NCBI GenBank assembly: GCA_964589375.1
Contig: CAZPSA010000001.1
Coordinates: 1-64,000, forward strand
Reading direction: 5' to 3'
Length of the DNA stretch: 64,000 bases
Source of the DNA: CAG-533 sp964589375
Lineage (GTDB): Bacteria; Bacillota_I; Bacilli_A; RF39; UBA660
Shown: positions 43,553 through 52,145 of the stretch, in pieces
How the letters are laid out: each line of letters begins with the position of its first letter
How positions within the stretch are numbered: position 1 is the first letter of the stretch
Notes under the pieces: generated by a model
Databases searched by the model: none
Seen by the model: only the letters and a program-made list of their open reading frames with translations
What the model was told of the DNA's origin: nothing
Made by a program: the position numbers and the translations under genes

Positions 43553-44680
43553 CTATTTCTGCCTATTTTTAAAATTTTTCAAAATTTTAATTAATGGACC
43601 CATAATTGGGTACTTTGAAAGATCTGAAAGTGTAGTTTTTATTGGATTTTCCAAATAATCATTTAATAATATAAAATATTTTTTATCATCATCATCTGCA
43701 TATTCAATATTTTCATTATAAAAACTTAAATACTCTTTTCTGTCGATTTTAAATAAAGATACTAACAAACATGTAATTAGAGTAAAATTCATTTTTTCAT
43801 AATTCTTAATTTTATCATTAACATCATTATATCTTTCTAATGCTACTAAAGCAACAGTTTCAAAAATTATAGCAGATTCTATTTCATAATCACTAAAATC
43901 AATAGATTTCAAATACAAAATTTGTTTCTCAGCTATATTAAGGCATTCATCATAATTTCCTATATACAAATAGGAACTCATAATTGTTCTATTTACTGAA
44001 ATAATTCTCTTGAAATTTAAATCTTTATATAAAATATCTTGAGCACACTTCCCAAAAAAAATGGCTTCAATATATTTTTTTTCAGAATAACATTTAGATG
44101 CTACAATTTGATATGACATAGCATTTTTATAATTATGTCTCCATTCATCACTTAATATAATATCAGAATCAAAGAATAAATTTAATATTTCAAAAATTTC
44201 TTTTAATTCAAATATAAAGAAATCATAATACTTTTTTACATCTTCATATAATTCATAATAATTTTGCTTAACATATGATATTGACTTGTGATTATTTACA
44301 AGCATAAAAAGTTTTATTAATTTAATTACAGGAGCTAATAATGTATTTTCCCCTAGTAATTTATTTAAAAATGTTAAATCATCATCATACGAATCATAAA
44401 TTCTGTAATACATATTGTAATATATTTCATTGATTTTTGATTCTAATAGTTCGACTAATGATGTCTCTGGAATGATAAATCCAAAATGATTGGATAATTG
44501 CTTTATAATGTTTTTCCCAACTTTTTGTTCATAATCACGTGATCTTCTATATGAACTATTGTTGATAAATAACTCAGCAAATATTTCTTCTTTTCTTATA
44601 TCATTTATTTTTAAATAAATATCAAAAAAATAAAAATATATTCTTGACCCTTTATATTCAGAAATATTAATTTTTTTCAT
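43553..44680 (-). CDS. Helical-repeat (TPR-like) cytosolic protein, possible Rgg/RRNPP-type regulator
   Basis: 375 residues from the ATG at 44680 (AAGGAG upstream; an earlier ATG at 44740 has none). The N-terminal 70 residues have an HTH-like pattern (KEEIFAELFINNSSYRRSRD). The rest is helical with TPR-like pairs (YIEAIFFGKCAQD; YIGNYDECLNIAEKQI; RYNDVNDKIKNYEK). This layout fits peptide-sensing RRNPP/Rgg regulators, though the HTH is weak. It is single-gene and terminated separately. It could regulate the RiPP operon; no target is visible. Confidence 0.55.
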   Translation of the reverse strand: MKKINISEYKGSRIYFYFFDIYLKINDIRKEEIFAELFINNSSYRRSRDYEQKVGKNIIKQLSNHFGFIIPETSLVELLESKINEIYYNMYYRIYDSYDDDLTFLNKLLGENTLLAPVIKLIKLFMLVNNHKSISYVKQNYYELYEDVKKYYDFFIFELKEIFEILNLFFDSDIILSDEWRHNYKNAMSYQIVASKCYSEKKYIEAIFFGKCAQDILYKDLNFKRIISVNRTIMSSYLYIGNYDECLNIAEKQILYLKSIDFSDYEIESAIIFETVALVALERYNDVNDKIKNYEKMNFTLITCLLVSLFKIDRKEYLSFYNENIEYADDDDKKYFILLNDYLENPIKTTLSDLSKYPIMGPLIKILKNFKNRQK

Positions 44681-44785
44681 AAACCACTCCTTATTAATAT
44701 CTATAAGTAAAATTATATCATAATCATAAATAAATAACAAATAATAAAAATATATATCATAAGAAATTTACAAAAATTTCAACAT

Positions 44786-44811
44786 AAAACGCAGTCAATT
44801 AATGACTACGT
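44786..44811 (-). terminator. Probable terminator of the nucleotide-enzyme operon
   Basis: A 9-bp stem (ACGTAGTCA with TGACTGCGT, one G-U) with a 5-nt loop at 44789-44811 is followed on the minus strand by TTTTATG. It lies about 270 nt downstream of the last gene of that operon. Confidence 0.5.
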
Positions 44812-44835
44812 TAATGTTATTACTTAATTTATTTC

Positions 44836-44937
44836 TTAATAAAATTTTTCAATTCCTTCAATTTGACAATTTTTCAAACTACATATAAAATTATTCTTTG
44901 TTCCTTTGGATTGATTAACAGCATCATCAATTTCCAT
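44836..44937 (-). CDS. Doubtful 33-codon ORF in the 44741-45076 gap
   Basis: The frame begins MEIDDAVNQSKGTKN and contains two cysteines (FICSLKNCQIEG). No Shine-Dalgarno precedes it. It is between the last gene of the nucleotide-enzyme operon and its likely terminator. It may be a gene remnant. The rest of the gap shows nothing further. Confidence 0.2.
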   Translation of the reverse strand: MEIDDAVNQSKGTKNNFICSLKNCQIEGIEKFY

Positions 44938-45076
44938 AATTATAATATTTGTTTTTTATTAGCATCACAAATAGTATTTATTCTAAACTTATTTTAACAC
45001 TCAATTTTAATTATACTTTCTCTTTTTGACTTAATAAGTTCTAACACGCATAGCAAATGCTCATAGTAAACATCAT

Positions 45077-45535
45077 TTATAAGTTGCAAATATATAAAAC
45101 TAAAAAAACTATGAAACCTATTAATCCAGAGAAAAAGAAAAATCCGTAAATTAATTTAAGAATCCTTGACCAACTTGGATGCTTTTTTGCTGTTTGTGAT
45201 AATGTTTTCATATTATACTCTGTAAAATTAAAAACGCATTTTTCATTTTCTATATTTAATGATTGTTCTATCTTTTGCAAAACATGTTCAGAAGATTTAA
45301 TCATTTGTCTCATTCGATAATCCATTAAATAAAAACACACTGAAAAAAAACTTATAGATAGAGATGCAAACAATCCAATTAATCTATTTAAATTGGAAGA
45401 AAGAATAGCTAATAAGCCAGTAACAAATAAACTTTCAATAACAATGCAAAAATTCAAAACTTGAATTCGTTGAGAAGCATGTATTTCAAAATGTTTAAGC
45501 GCATTATCCATTAAAATTTTATCTTTTTCATCCAT
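45077..45535 (-). CDS. Small three-span membrane protein (SLATT-like pattern)
   Basis: 152 residues. A polar N-terminus is followed by two adjacent membrane helices (about 25-75), a charged cytosolic helix (MRQMIKSSEHVLQKIEQSL), and a third membrane helix near the C-terminus. This resembles SLATT-type pore-forming effectors that accompany nucleotide-linked immune genes, but the match is only topological. It overlaps the thymidylate-kinase-like gene by 8 nt, so it belongs to that operon as its last gene. Confidence 0.5.
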   Translation of the reverse strand: MDEKDKILMDNALKHFEIHASQRIQVLNFCIVIESLFVTGLLAILSSNLNRLIGLFASLSISFFSVCFYLMDYRMRQMIKSSEHVLQKIEQSLNIENEKCVFNFTEYNMKTLSQTAKKHPSWSRILKLIYGFFFFSGLIGFIVFLVLYICNL

Positions 45536-46091
45536 AAATATTATTCCTTTTTATGATATTTTCTATTTCATTAATAATATTGTCCAATTTTTTCATTCCA
45601 TTTATAACTATCCAAGAAGAGTCATTAGAAACAATATTCATATACTCTTCTCTTACTTTATATAAAAGTAATTTATCTTTTTCAATATTATCAGGATTTA
45701 TTGCACGACTCAAGCTTTCTTCTGGTGTAATATCTATAAAAATTTTTAAATCTGGTTCTGGCATATCCTTTTCTAACAAATACATCAATTCTCTATCCAA
45801 TCCTCTTGCAATCCCATATGCAATGGCAGAATATTTATATCTAGTAGATATAACAACGTTATTTTCAGATAATGCAATTAATTTATTTTTTTTACTTAAC
45901 CTTTCACAAGAAAATAGTAATTGTAAAGATAAGGGGTCAAATTGTTTTTCATATAATTTTAATTTTATTAATTTACCTATATCACTATTATAATCCGGAA
46001 AATCAATTATTACATAATTATTCTTTAATAACAAGTGTTGTGCAATTGTATTTTTACCACAATTATCAATTCCTTCTAAAACTATTAACAT
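45528..46091 (-). CDS. Thymidylate kinase-like enzyme
   Basis: 187 residues. The P-loop EGIDNCGKNT (8-17; canonical GxxGxGKS/T is altered to DNCGKNT) and IDFPDY, SCERLSK and STRYKYSAIAYG match thymidylate kinase signatures, including the DR(Y)-type motif as TRY. It would phosphorylate dTMP or another dNMP. It is shorter than typical Tmk (about 205), and likely accessory because it lies in an operon of nucleotide enzymes. Confidence 0.8.
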   Translation of the reverse strand: MLIVLEGIDNCGKNTIAQHLLLKNNYVIIDFPDYNSDIGKLIKLKLYEKQFDPLSLQLLFSCERLSKKNKLIALSENNVVISTRYKYSAIAYGIARGLDRELMYLLEKDMPEPDLKIFIDITPEESLSRAINPDNIEKDKLLLYKVREEYMNIVSNDSSWIVINGMKKLDNIINEIENIIKRNNIYG

Positions 46092-46092
46092 C

Positions 46093-46671
46093 TCATTTAA
46101 TCTCCTTCATTTTTTTTACAAAATAATCCACATCATCATTATTGTTAACATCCAAGTTACTTATATCAATAACTGGTATATTATATTGTTCAACTACTTC
46201 ATTAAACATGTTATCTAAATCAATAATATAATTATAAGAATTTAACTCACTTTCCCTATTTCTCATTTTAATACGATTAATTAATTCAACAGAATTACAG
46301 TATAAATATACAACATTAATATCAATAAGTTCTAATATATTTTCAAATAATGAATTACAAATTTGGAATTCTTCTGCTGACAATATGTTTTTATTAAACA
46401 TATATTTTGTAAATACTAGATGGTGTGAAAGTATAGATGAATCAATCAAACATAATTGCTTACATGATTGTGACTTATTATATAATTCAATCCAACTAAT
46501 ATAAAATTCTAACTGAGTAAAAAAAGCATTTTGTCCTGTTTTCCAATATTCATTTAAATGTGTTACTGCAGTCAAGTCTTCACATATAACATTATACCCT
46601 TTTTGAGATAAAACTTTTCCCCAAGAAGTCTTTCCACAACCAATATTCCCCATCAAAACTAAAGGTTTCAT
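46093..46671 (-). CDS. Deoxynucleoside kinase-like P-loop protein
   Basis: 192 residues with P-loop GNIGCGKTSWGK (8-19), ED at 31-32 (cf. the dNK substrate-binding acidic residue), LIDSSILSHHLVF (DRS-like motif) and a lid region MRNRESEL. The order resembles deoxyadenosine/deoxyguanosine kinases. It would salvage deoxynucleosides to monophosphates. It overlaps the uracil-DNA-glycosylase gene by 4 nt. Confidence 0.7.
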   Translation of the reverse strand: MKPLVLMGNIGCGKTSWGKVLSQKGYNVICEDLTAVTHLNEYWKTGQNAFFTQLEFYISWIELYNKSQSCKQLCLIDSSILSHHLVFTKYMFNKNILSAEEFQICNSLFENILELIDINVVYLYCNSVELINRIKMRNRESELNSYNYIIDLDNMFNEVVEQYNIPVIDISNLDVNNNDDVDYFVKKMKEIK

Positions 46672-47222
46672 TGCTCATTACCTTGAAATGCTATTTTTTT
46701 TGCCAAAGATAATGTTTGTATTATTAATTTTTTAGCATTCTTGTTATATCGTATTGATGAAGGATGGTATGTACAAATTAAAACTGAATCTTTATAATTA
46801 TAAGTATTATCAATCAAATCAACTAACTTAACAGTTTTATCATTTAAAAAGAATTTAGAAGCAGCTAAACCTAAACAAATTATAACCTTGGGCTTAATTA
46901 TATCTATTTGCTGTTTAATATATGTAGAACATTTATCAATAATTTTCCCAGTTGGCGTGGCATTATGAGGCATTCTACATTTTATAATATTTGTTAAATA
47001 TAATTTTTCTCTTTCTAAATTTGATTCTTGTAAGCAAGCATCTAAAATGGCTCCACCTTTCCCTATAAAAGGGCGTCCATAAATATCATTCAATTCTCCC
47101 GGTCCCTCTCCAACAATCATTATTCTAGAATCAATAGGTCCTTCTCCTGGAACAGTGTTTATTCTAGTTTTACATAACTCACATTCTACACATAATTTAA
47201 TTTTTTCTATTACTTCTTTCAT
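46668..47222 (-). CDS. Family 4/5-type uracil-DNA glycosylase
   Basis: 184 residues. Four cysteines consistent with a 4Fe-4S cluster are at 14, 17, 82 and 98. The active-site segment IVGEGPGELNDIYGRPFIGK and the late motif TYHPSS are both present, matching type 4 UDGs. It removes uracil from DNA. AAGGAGGG precedes the ATG. In this operon it may be paired with enzymes that change the nucleotide pool. Confidence 0.9.
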   Translation of the reverse strand: MKEVIEKIKLCVECELCKTRINTVPGEGPIDSRIMIVGEGPGELNDIYGRPFIGKGGAILDACLQESNLEREKLYLTNIIKCRMPHNATPTGKIIDKCSTYIKQQIDIIKPKVIICLGLAASKFFLNDKTVKLVDLIDNTYNYKDSVLICTYHPSSIRYNKNAKKLIIQTLSLAKKIAFQGNEQ

Positions 47223-47707
47223 ATACCCTCCTTTTCAATTCTTAGTAACTTTAATTTTAATAATAATTCATGTTCATCACAATATATGCCTAAGGATTGT
47301 TTTAATCCACCAGCAATGAATTGATCAACATAAAATGTTTGATTGTCAACACCTCTTTTATTTGGATCCGGAATCGTTTTTAATCTAATATCAGTAATTA
47401 ATCCAATGCAACCATAATATTTCTTAGAGTTTACATATTTTGATAAGCAGTCCATAAAACCTGATTCCCACATTGTTCCATTATCAAGCGAAATTCTACA
47501 CAAAAATACATTACACTTCAACAATTCTTCAATATCACAATTATAGATTTTTTCTGAAGTTATATCACCTCTTGTTTTATCATTTATTGAATCATTATCA
47601 TTTGGACAATAGACTTCAAACCCCTCGGATAAAAATAAATCTCTTAGATAATGATTATAATTAATATCATTTGTACAAAACATGGGTCCTCCAATATAAA
47701 TTTTCAT
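47219..47707 (-). CDS. Nucleoside 2-deoxyribosyltransferase-like protein
   Basis: 162 residues from the ATG at 47707 with GGGAGG upstream. MKIYIGGPMF at the start, an internal CDIEELLKCNVFLCRI segment and GTMWESGF (the catalytic Glu motif) match the NDT/SLOG-like fold. It could exchange bases on deoxyribose or cleave nucleosides. Similar folds also act as nucleotide sensors in immune systems. Overlaps the glycosylase gene by 4 nt. Confidence 0.8.
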   Translation of the reverse strand: MKIYIGGPMFCTNDINYNHYLRDLFLSEGFEVYCPNDNDSINDKTRGDITSEKIYNCDIEELLKCNVFLCRISLDNGTMWESGFMDCLSKYVNSKKYYGCIGLITDIRLKTIPDPNKRGVDNQTFYVDQFIAGGLKQSLGIYCDEHELLLKLKLLRIEKEGI

Positions 47708-47731
47708 ATATCCTCCCAAAAATTTAAATTT

Positions 47732-49024
47732 TTAAAAAATTCTCTTACCTTTTACATATTTAGCCAAAATATTTTCATTAGTAGATAGATAAATTAACCG
47801 TTGCAATCTTTCTTCTATACTTAAATCACTAAAATATTTTAAACTACTATCATCTAATACTAAAGCATCAAATTCATAATTTTCTTCAAAACTTCCCACA
47901 TTATTTGAGAAAAATTTTCCCCCACCTTTAGTTGCAATATAAAACGCTTCATTAAAAGAAAGAGGTTTGTAATTTGAATCCACATATTTATAATACATTT
48001 TAGAAGTTTGAATCGCACTAACAATTGCTTGAAACATAGATAATGAATGACCCCCACAAATATCAGTACCCAATCCCACATTTATATCTAAGGATAAGTA
48101 CTTTTTTATTGGTGCTAATCCAGATGTTAAATTAATATTAGAAGATGGACAATGAGCAATAAAAACTTTATTGTTTTTCAACAACTCAATTTCTTTGCTC
48201 GGTGAATAAACACAATGAGCCATAATTATCTTCTTTGTATCCGAATTCATAGTATTATCATCCAAAATTCCGGTTTTTTTAAATATTTCCCCAATGCAAC
48301 AACTATAATCATGAATAGTCCTGACAGCTTTTATTTCACTCAATGTCTCAGACATATGAGATTGTAGTGGTAGTTTATATGTTTTGTATAGTTCTCCTAT
48401 TTGAAAAATCATTTTTTTTGTACACGAGGGAATAAAACGAGGTGTTATTATAGGAAAAGTTCTAGAAAACTTATGTAAATTGTTTTCAATCCATTTTCTT
48501 GTATCAAATAAAACACATTCTGTGTCATCACCATCATAATTAACATAAGAATCGTTATCCATATTTACCAAACCTACATAGCTAACAATACCACTATCTT
48601 CCATTTGTTTCATTAACAATTCAGTTGCTTCTATATGTGCAGTAGCAAAAATAACTGCTCTCGTAGTAGCACTTTTCTTTAATTCATCCACGAATAAAGA
48701 ATATACTTTTTTAGCATATTCAATATCTTTAAATTTACTTTCTTCATTATATATATATTTTGAAAGCCATTCCAACAATTCACAATCTAGATTAATTCCC
48801 CTATTATTATATTGTGATGCATGTAAATGGAGATCAATCATACCAGGAATTATTATTTTGTCATTATAATCAATAATTTCATAATTTTGATATTCAATTG
48901 GGATCCGAGAAAATACTCCCTTGCATATTCCTTCTTGACAGACCACATAATTATTTTGAAAAATTGATAAATTTTTTTTCCCTGTTGAAAAACAAATATT
49001 ACCTTTAAGAATAAAATTGTTCAT
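47732..49024 (-). CDS. Guanine deaminase
   Basis: 430 residues. Metal ligands are all visible: DLHLHASQY (near 65), QSHMSE, MAHCVYSP and GTDICGG. The guanine-deaminase block RGINLDCELLEWLSKYIYNE is strongly conserved. It deaminates guanine to xanthine. It has its own promoter (49093-49121) and AAGGTG ribosome site, starting the six-gene operon. Confidence 0.88.
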   Translation of the reverse strand: MNNFILKGNICFSTGKKNLSIFQNNYVVCQEGICKGVFSRIPIEYQNYEIIDYNDKIIIPGMIDLHLHASQYNNRGINLDCELLEWLSKYIYNEESKFKDIEYAKKVYSLFVDELKKSATTRAVIFATAHIEATELLMKQMEDSGIVSYVGLVNMDNDSYVNYDGDDTECVLFDTRKWIENNLHKFSRTFPIITPRFIPSCTKKMIFQIGELYKTYKLPLQSHMSETLSEIKAVRTIHDYSCCIGEIFKKTGILDDNTMNSDTKKIIMAHCVYSPSKEIELLKNNKVFIAHCPSSNINLTSGLAPIKKYLSLDINVGLGTDICGGHSLSMFQAIVSAIQTSKMYYKYVDSNYKPLSFNEAFYIATKGGGKFFSNNVGSFEENYEFDALVLDDSSLKYFSDLSIEERLQRLIYLSTNENILAKYVKGKRIF

Positions 49025-49092
49025 ATGACACCTTATAGTTCTAATATTTTTTAACCAAAATATTTATTGTAAAAATTAGTATTATAAATATT

Positions 49093-49121
49093 ATTTTAAA
49101 TAATCTTAATTAATTAAGCAA
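49093..49121 (-). promoter_or_regulatory. Promoter of the nucleotide-enzyme operon
   Basis: TTGCTT (49116-49121) and TAAAAT (49093-49098) with a 17-bp spacer on the minus strand, about 70 nt before the guanine deaminase start. Confidence 0.6.
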
Positions 49122-49168
49122 CATTTAGTATTTTTGAATATTTTATGACTTTAATAAAACATCTTACA

Positions 49169-50242
49169 TTATTTATAAATAAGATCTAAAGATTCAAATC
49201 TAATATTGTTTATAATTGTTCGACATTCTGGATAACCAGTACAACCAACAAACCACTTTTCGTTATCATTATTAAAACGTATTGCTAACAAATTATTACA
49301 TTCAGGACATGTGTAATACATTTGTTCAACATAATCAGCCCTATGTACATTCTTGCTAAAAGTTAACCATATAACTTTTTTTGCTCCATTACTATATAAA
49401 ACTCTTGTAATAGTACATAATGTCGCACTTGAAGTCAACACGTCATCCACTAATAAAATAATCTTATTGTTTATATTTATATTTGCATTTATACTAAAGC
49501 AATCCTTCATTATCGCCATCTTCTTATCATAGCTCAATCCTTTTGTTTCCTTATAATCTTTTTGTAATATGACAGGATTAGTATTACATAATTTTTCAAA
49601 TCTATCTTTTTTATTTTTTCTACATGGAACATATGCGACTAAATCATAACTGAATAAGCCAAGAGATATAAAGTAATCCAAGCAATTTTTATAAAACATT
49701 TTAGTTTTGTCATCAGCATATTTACATTTAATGATTTTTGATGAATAAATGTTTAAATTATCATTTGAATAATCTTTAGGAAAATATCTACCTATTGAAT
49801 AATGATCAACTGTTTCAATACAAAAATTATCATTTTCAAATAAAATATTATATATTTCAGTAGTTTTTATATAAGAAGTTTCTTTATTTGAAGGAATAAT
49901 ATAATTATTATAAACATATGACTCGCCATAAAGTGAAATAATTTTTTTTGATATAAAATCTTCTACAGAACGAACTTTAGCGTCTACTTGTATTTCATCA
50001 GATTTCCAGACTAAATCATCAGTAATTTTAACCATTATAGGAGAATATAATTTTCCATCAATAGTATATTTAGTGTTATTATTTCCCCTAGTCAAGAAAA
50101 TAATTTTATAAAATAAATATGATTTAGTATATTCTTTATAATCCATATAATCTTTTACTACATCAAAGTTTTTATATTTATTTGTAATATCAATAAACTC
50201 TTCAGTTTGTATTGTGCTTGCATCTAATATTATCCTTTTCAT
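49169..50242 (-). CDS. Phosphoribosyltransferase with zinc ribbon (ShosT-like)
   Basis: 357 residues. A PRPP-binding loop ILLVDDVLTSSATL lies near 262. A C-terminal topoisomerase-type zinc ribbon (YTCPECNN near 311, then CTGYPEC) follows. The first 200 residues are unrecognised. The gene overlaps the DprA-like gene by 4 nt. A PRTase partnered with a DprA-like protein is the layout of the ShosTA anti-phage toxin-antitoxin, where the PRTase is the toxin. It also resembles competence ComFC. The zinc ribbon position is unlike ComFC (C-terminal rather than N-terminal). Confidence 0.75.
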   Translation of the reverse strand: MKRIILDASTIQTEEFIDITNKYKNFDVVKDYMDYKEYTKSYLFYKIIFLTRGNNNTKYTIDGKLYSPIMVKITDDLVWKSDEIQVDAKVRSVEDFISKKIISLYGESYVYNNYIIPSNKETSYIKTTEIYNILFENDNFCIETVDHYSIGRYFPKDYSNDNLNIYSSKIIKCKYADDKTKMFYKNCLDYFISLGLFSYDLVAYVPCRKNKKDRFEKLCNTNPVILQKDYKETKGLSYDKKMAIMKDCFSINANININNKIILLVDDVLTSSATLCTITRVLYSNGAKKVIWLTFSKNVHRADYVEQMYYTCPECNNLLAIRFNNDNEKWFVGCTGYPECRTIINNIRFESLDLIYK

Positions 50243-51126
50243 TTTTTATATAACTCCAATATTAATTTTAATAATTCATCATAATTTTCAAATTTATACA
50301 CTAAATTATAATCATTTTTAAATTTTGTTGGCCAACTATTGTTTGGATTGATAAATACATTGTTCGGGACAAATAATGGTCTTCCATTTTTTAAAGTACT
50401 TCTTGCTTGACTTATTGTCCCGCTTGTATCACTTGCTTCAATTACAATTGTAGCACTAGAAATAGCACTCATGACATAATTTCTTCTAAGGAAATTCCAT
50501 TTTAGTGTATTTTCAAAAAAAGCATATTCTGTAACTAATAATCCATATTTTCCTATATAGTTTTGCAATTCCATATTCTTTTTAGGATAATATTTTCGCA
50601 ATGGAGTTCCAATGACTGCTATTAATTTTTTATATCCTTTTTTTGCCACCTCATCATGTGTAATATAGTCCACACCCTCTGCTAAACCCGAAACAATTGT
50701 TATATTATTGTGAGCTAAAAAATTTGCAATTCTTTGAGCATTTCTAACACCAGTTTCACTTGGATGTCTAGTACCAACAACACTAATACTTTTCTCATTT
50801 AACAATTCTCTATTTCCGTTATAGAATAATACAATAGGACATTCATCTACCATAAACACTTGATGTGGAAAATCGTTATCTTTAAAATACATAATTTTAC
50901 CATTAATATTTTCATCAAAAACACTATTTGCATTTTCAATTATTTTTTCATTAACGTTCTCGTATAAATCTTTTATGTCTCTCGACAAAATTAAAGAACA
51001 CTTTTCGAAAGATTCATCAATATAATCATAATACTTAAGAAATATATTTCTAGCTTTTGATCTATTAGATTTTACCAATTGCAATATTATAAAATAATTA
51101 ATTATTCTATTTTTTCGTGCTTGCAT
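50239..51126 (-). CDS. DprA/Smf-like protein (ShosA-like)
   Basis: 295 residues. The Rossmann-fold DprA signature is clear: SISVVGTRHPSETGVRNAQR, IVSGLAEGVDYITH and the ATIVIEASDTSGTISQAR block. It lacks an evident C-terminal winged helix. Classical DprA loads RecA on transforming DNA. Here it is directly coupled to a phosphoribosyltransferase and regulated by an XRE/ImmA pair, which fits an anti-phage antitoxin better. AAAGGAG precedes the start. Confidence 0.88.
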   Translation of the reverse strand: MQARKNRIINYFIILQLVKSNRSKARNIFLKYYDYIDESFEKCSLILSRDIKDLYENVNEKIIENANSVFDENINGKIMYFKDNDFPHQVFMVDECPIVLFYNGNRELLNEKSISVVGTRHPSETGVRNAQRIANFLAHNNITIVSGLAEGVDYITHDEVAKKGYKKLIAVIGTPLRKYYPKKNMELQNYIGKYGLLVTEYAFFENTLKWNFLRRNYVMSAISSATIVIEASDTSGTISQARSTLKNGRPLFVPNNVFINPNNSWPTKFKNDYNLVYKFENYDELLKLILELYKK

Positions 51127-51284
51127 AAAATAACTCCTTTCTTAAGTATATAATATTTTTCAAAGCAAAAAGAAGGTGCCTGCGGAACATAATCCAGACC
51201 GGGAGCCAAACTATTCATATAAGAGAATTCCCCTATGCTCATCAGCATTAAAGCTTCAGTTATTTTTTTAACTATTGCTTTCAT
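51102..51284 (-). CDS. 60-residue peptide gene before the DprA-like gene
   Basis: It has a perfect AAAGGAGGTGG ribosome site 5 nt before ATG 51284, and its stop overlaps the DprA-like start region. The product starts with an amphipathic helix (MKAIVKKITEALMLMSIGE) and has a Pro/Cys-containing middle (PQAPSFCF). No family is recognised. It may be a regulatory or toxin-type peptide. The strong ribosome site suggests high expression. Confidence 0.6.
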   Translation of the reverse strand: MKAIVKKITEALMLMSIGEFSYMNSLAPGLDYVPQAPSFCFEKYYILKKGVILCKHEKIE

Positions 51285-51306
51285 ATGAACCACCTCCTTT
51301 TGACAT

Positions 51307-51324
51307 TGCATAATGTCTTATGCA
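51307..51324. promoter_or_regulatory. Operator-like inverted repeat at the DprA operon promoter
   Basis: TGCATAA and TTATGCA with a 4-nt spacer form a perfect 7-bp repeat just downstream of overlapping TATAAT boxes (51324-51335, minus strand). It would cover the transcription start. The nearby XRE protein is the obvious candidate repressor. Confidence 0.55.
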
Positions 51325-51374
51325 TTATAATTATATCATATTTTGTATTTTTTTAAAATATAAATACTTAAATT

Positions 51375-51572
51375 TCATAATAACAGTTTTTCGATAGTAA
51401 CATTTAATACTTCTAATAATTTTCCTATTTTATTTAAATTATGCAAACATATATCAGCTTCCCATTTATATATAGTTTGTCTGCTAACTCCTATTAACTC
51501 AGCTAATTCTTCTTGACTAATTTTTTTGCTTTTTCTAATTGTTTCTAAATTAGTACTAAAATTAATTTTCAT
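51375..51572 (-). CDS. XRE-family repressor (ImmR-like)
   Basis: 65 residues, almost entirely an XRE HTH: LETIRKSKKISQEELAELIG followed by VSRQTIYKWE. Its start overlaps the ImmA-like gene's stop by 11 nt. It likely represses the promoter with the inverted repeat at 51307-51324. Partner protease encoded upstream suggests inactivation by cleavage upon a stress signal. Confidence 0.88.
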   Translation of the reverse strand: MKINFSTNLETIRKSKKISQEELAELIGVSRQTIYKWEADICLHNLNKIGKLLEVLNVTIEKLLL

Positions 51573-52032
51573 ATAAATACTTTTTTATATACTCTTCCAC
51601 AAGTCTTTGAAATTTTTTATCTTCATACTTGAAAAATATATTATATCTTATTAAATAAAACTGACTAAAAGCAAAAGCGTCAAGTTCAATTGCTTGCAAT
51701 GAATAATCATTATATTCATTTGAATTTACGTCAATATTAGCCGAAGATTTAGCCTGTGCTAGTTCTTCTTTCCATATTCTAGCAAGTTTGTCATTCATTA
51801 GATTAGCGTAGTATATTTGAAATATGTGCCTCATTTCATGAGTAATACATTTAGCTGATTCAATAAAGTTATTTTCATATTTAATATTTATTACAATTTT
51901 AGGAATAGATTTTAGTAGTAATCTACTATCATCTACTTCTAAATTTTCGTATTCTATTGGTATTAAATCAATACCTAAGTAGTCTGCTACTTCTTCTGAT
52001 AATTTTATTAATTTGTGTTTTATATCTATCAT
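51562..52032 (-). CDS. ImmA/IrrE-type metalloprotease
   Basis: 156 residues from the ATG at 52032 (GAAGGAAG upstream; an ATG 15 nt earlier has none). The zinc site CITHEMRHIFQ (HExxH) and a downstream third-ligand region LQAIELDAFAFSQ are present. Such proteases cut XRE repressors in mobile elements such as ICEBs1. Co-encoded with the XRE protein. Confidence 0.8.
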   Translation of the reverse strand: MIDIKHKLIKLSEEVADYLGIDLIPIEYENLEVDDSRLLLKSIPKIVINIKYENNFIESAKCITHEMRHIFQIYYANLMNDKLARIWKEELAQAKSSANIDVNSNEYNDYSLQAIELDAFAFSQFYLIRYNIFFKYEDKKFQRLVEEYIKKYLYEN

Positions 52033-52145
52033 TATTACTTCCTTCATTTAATATTTTATAAAGTCATTATATCATAAACAAAAATGTTATTCCATTAAAA
52101 AATAAGAAGAGACTTACCAAATATCTCTTCTTACTTAGTTTATTT

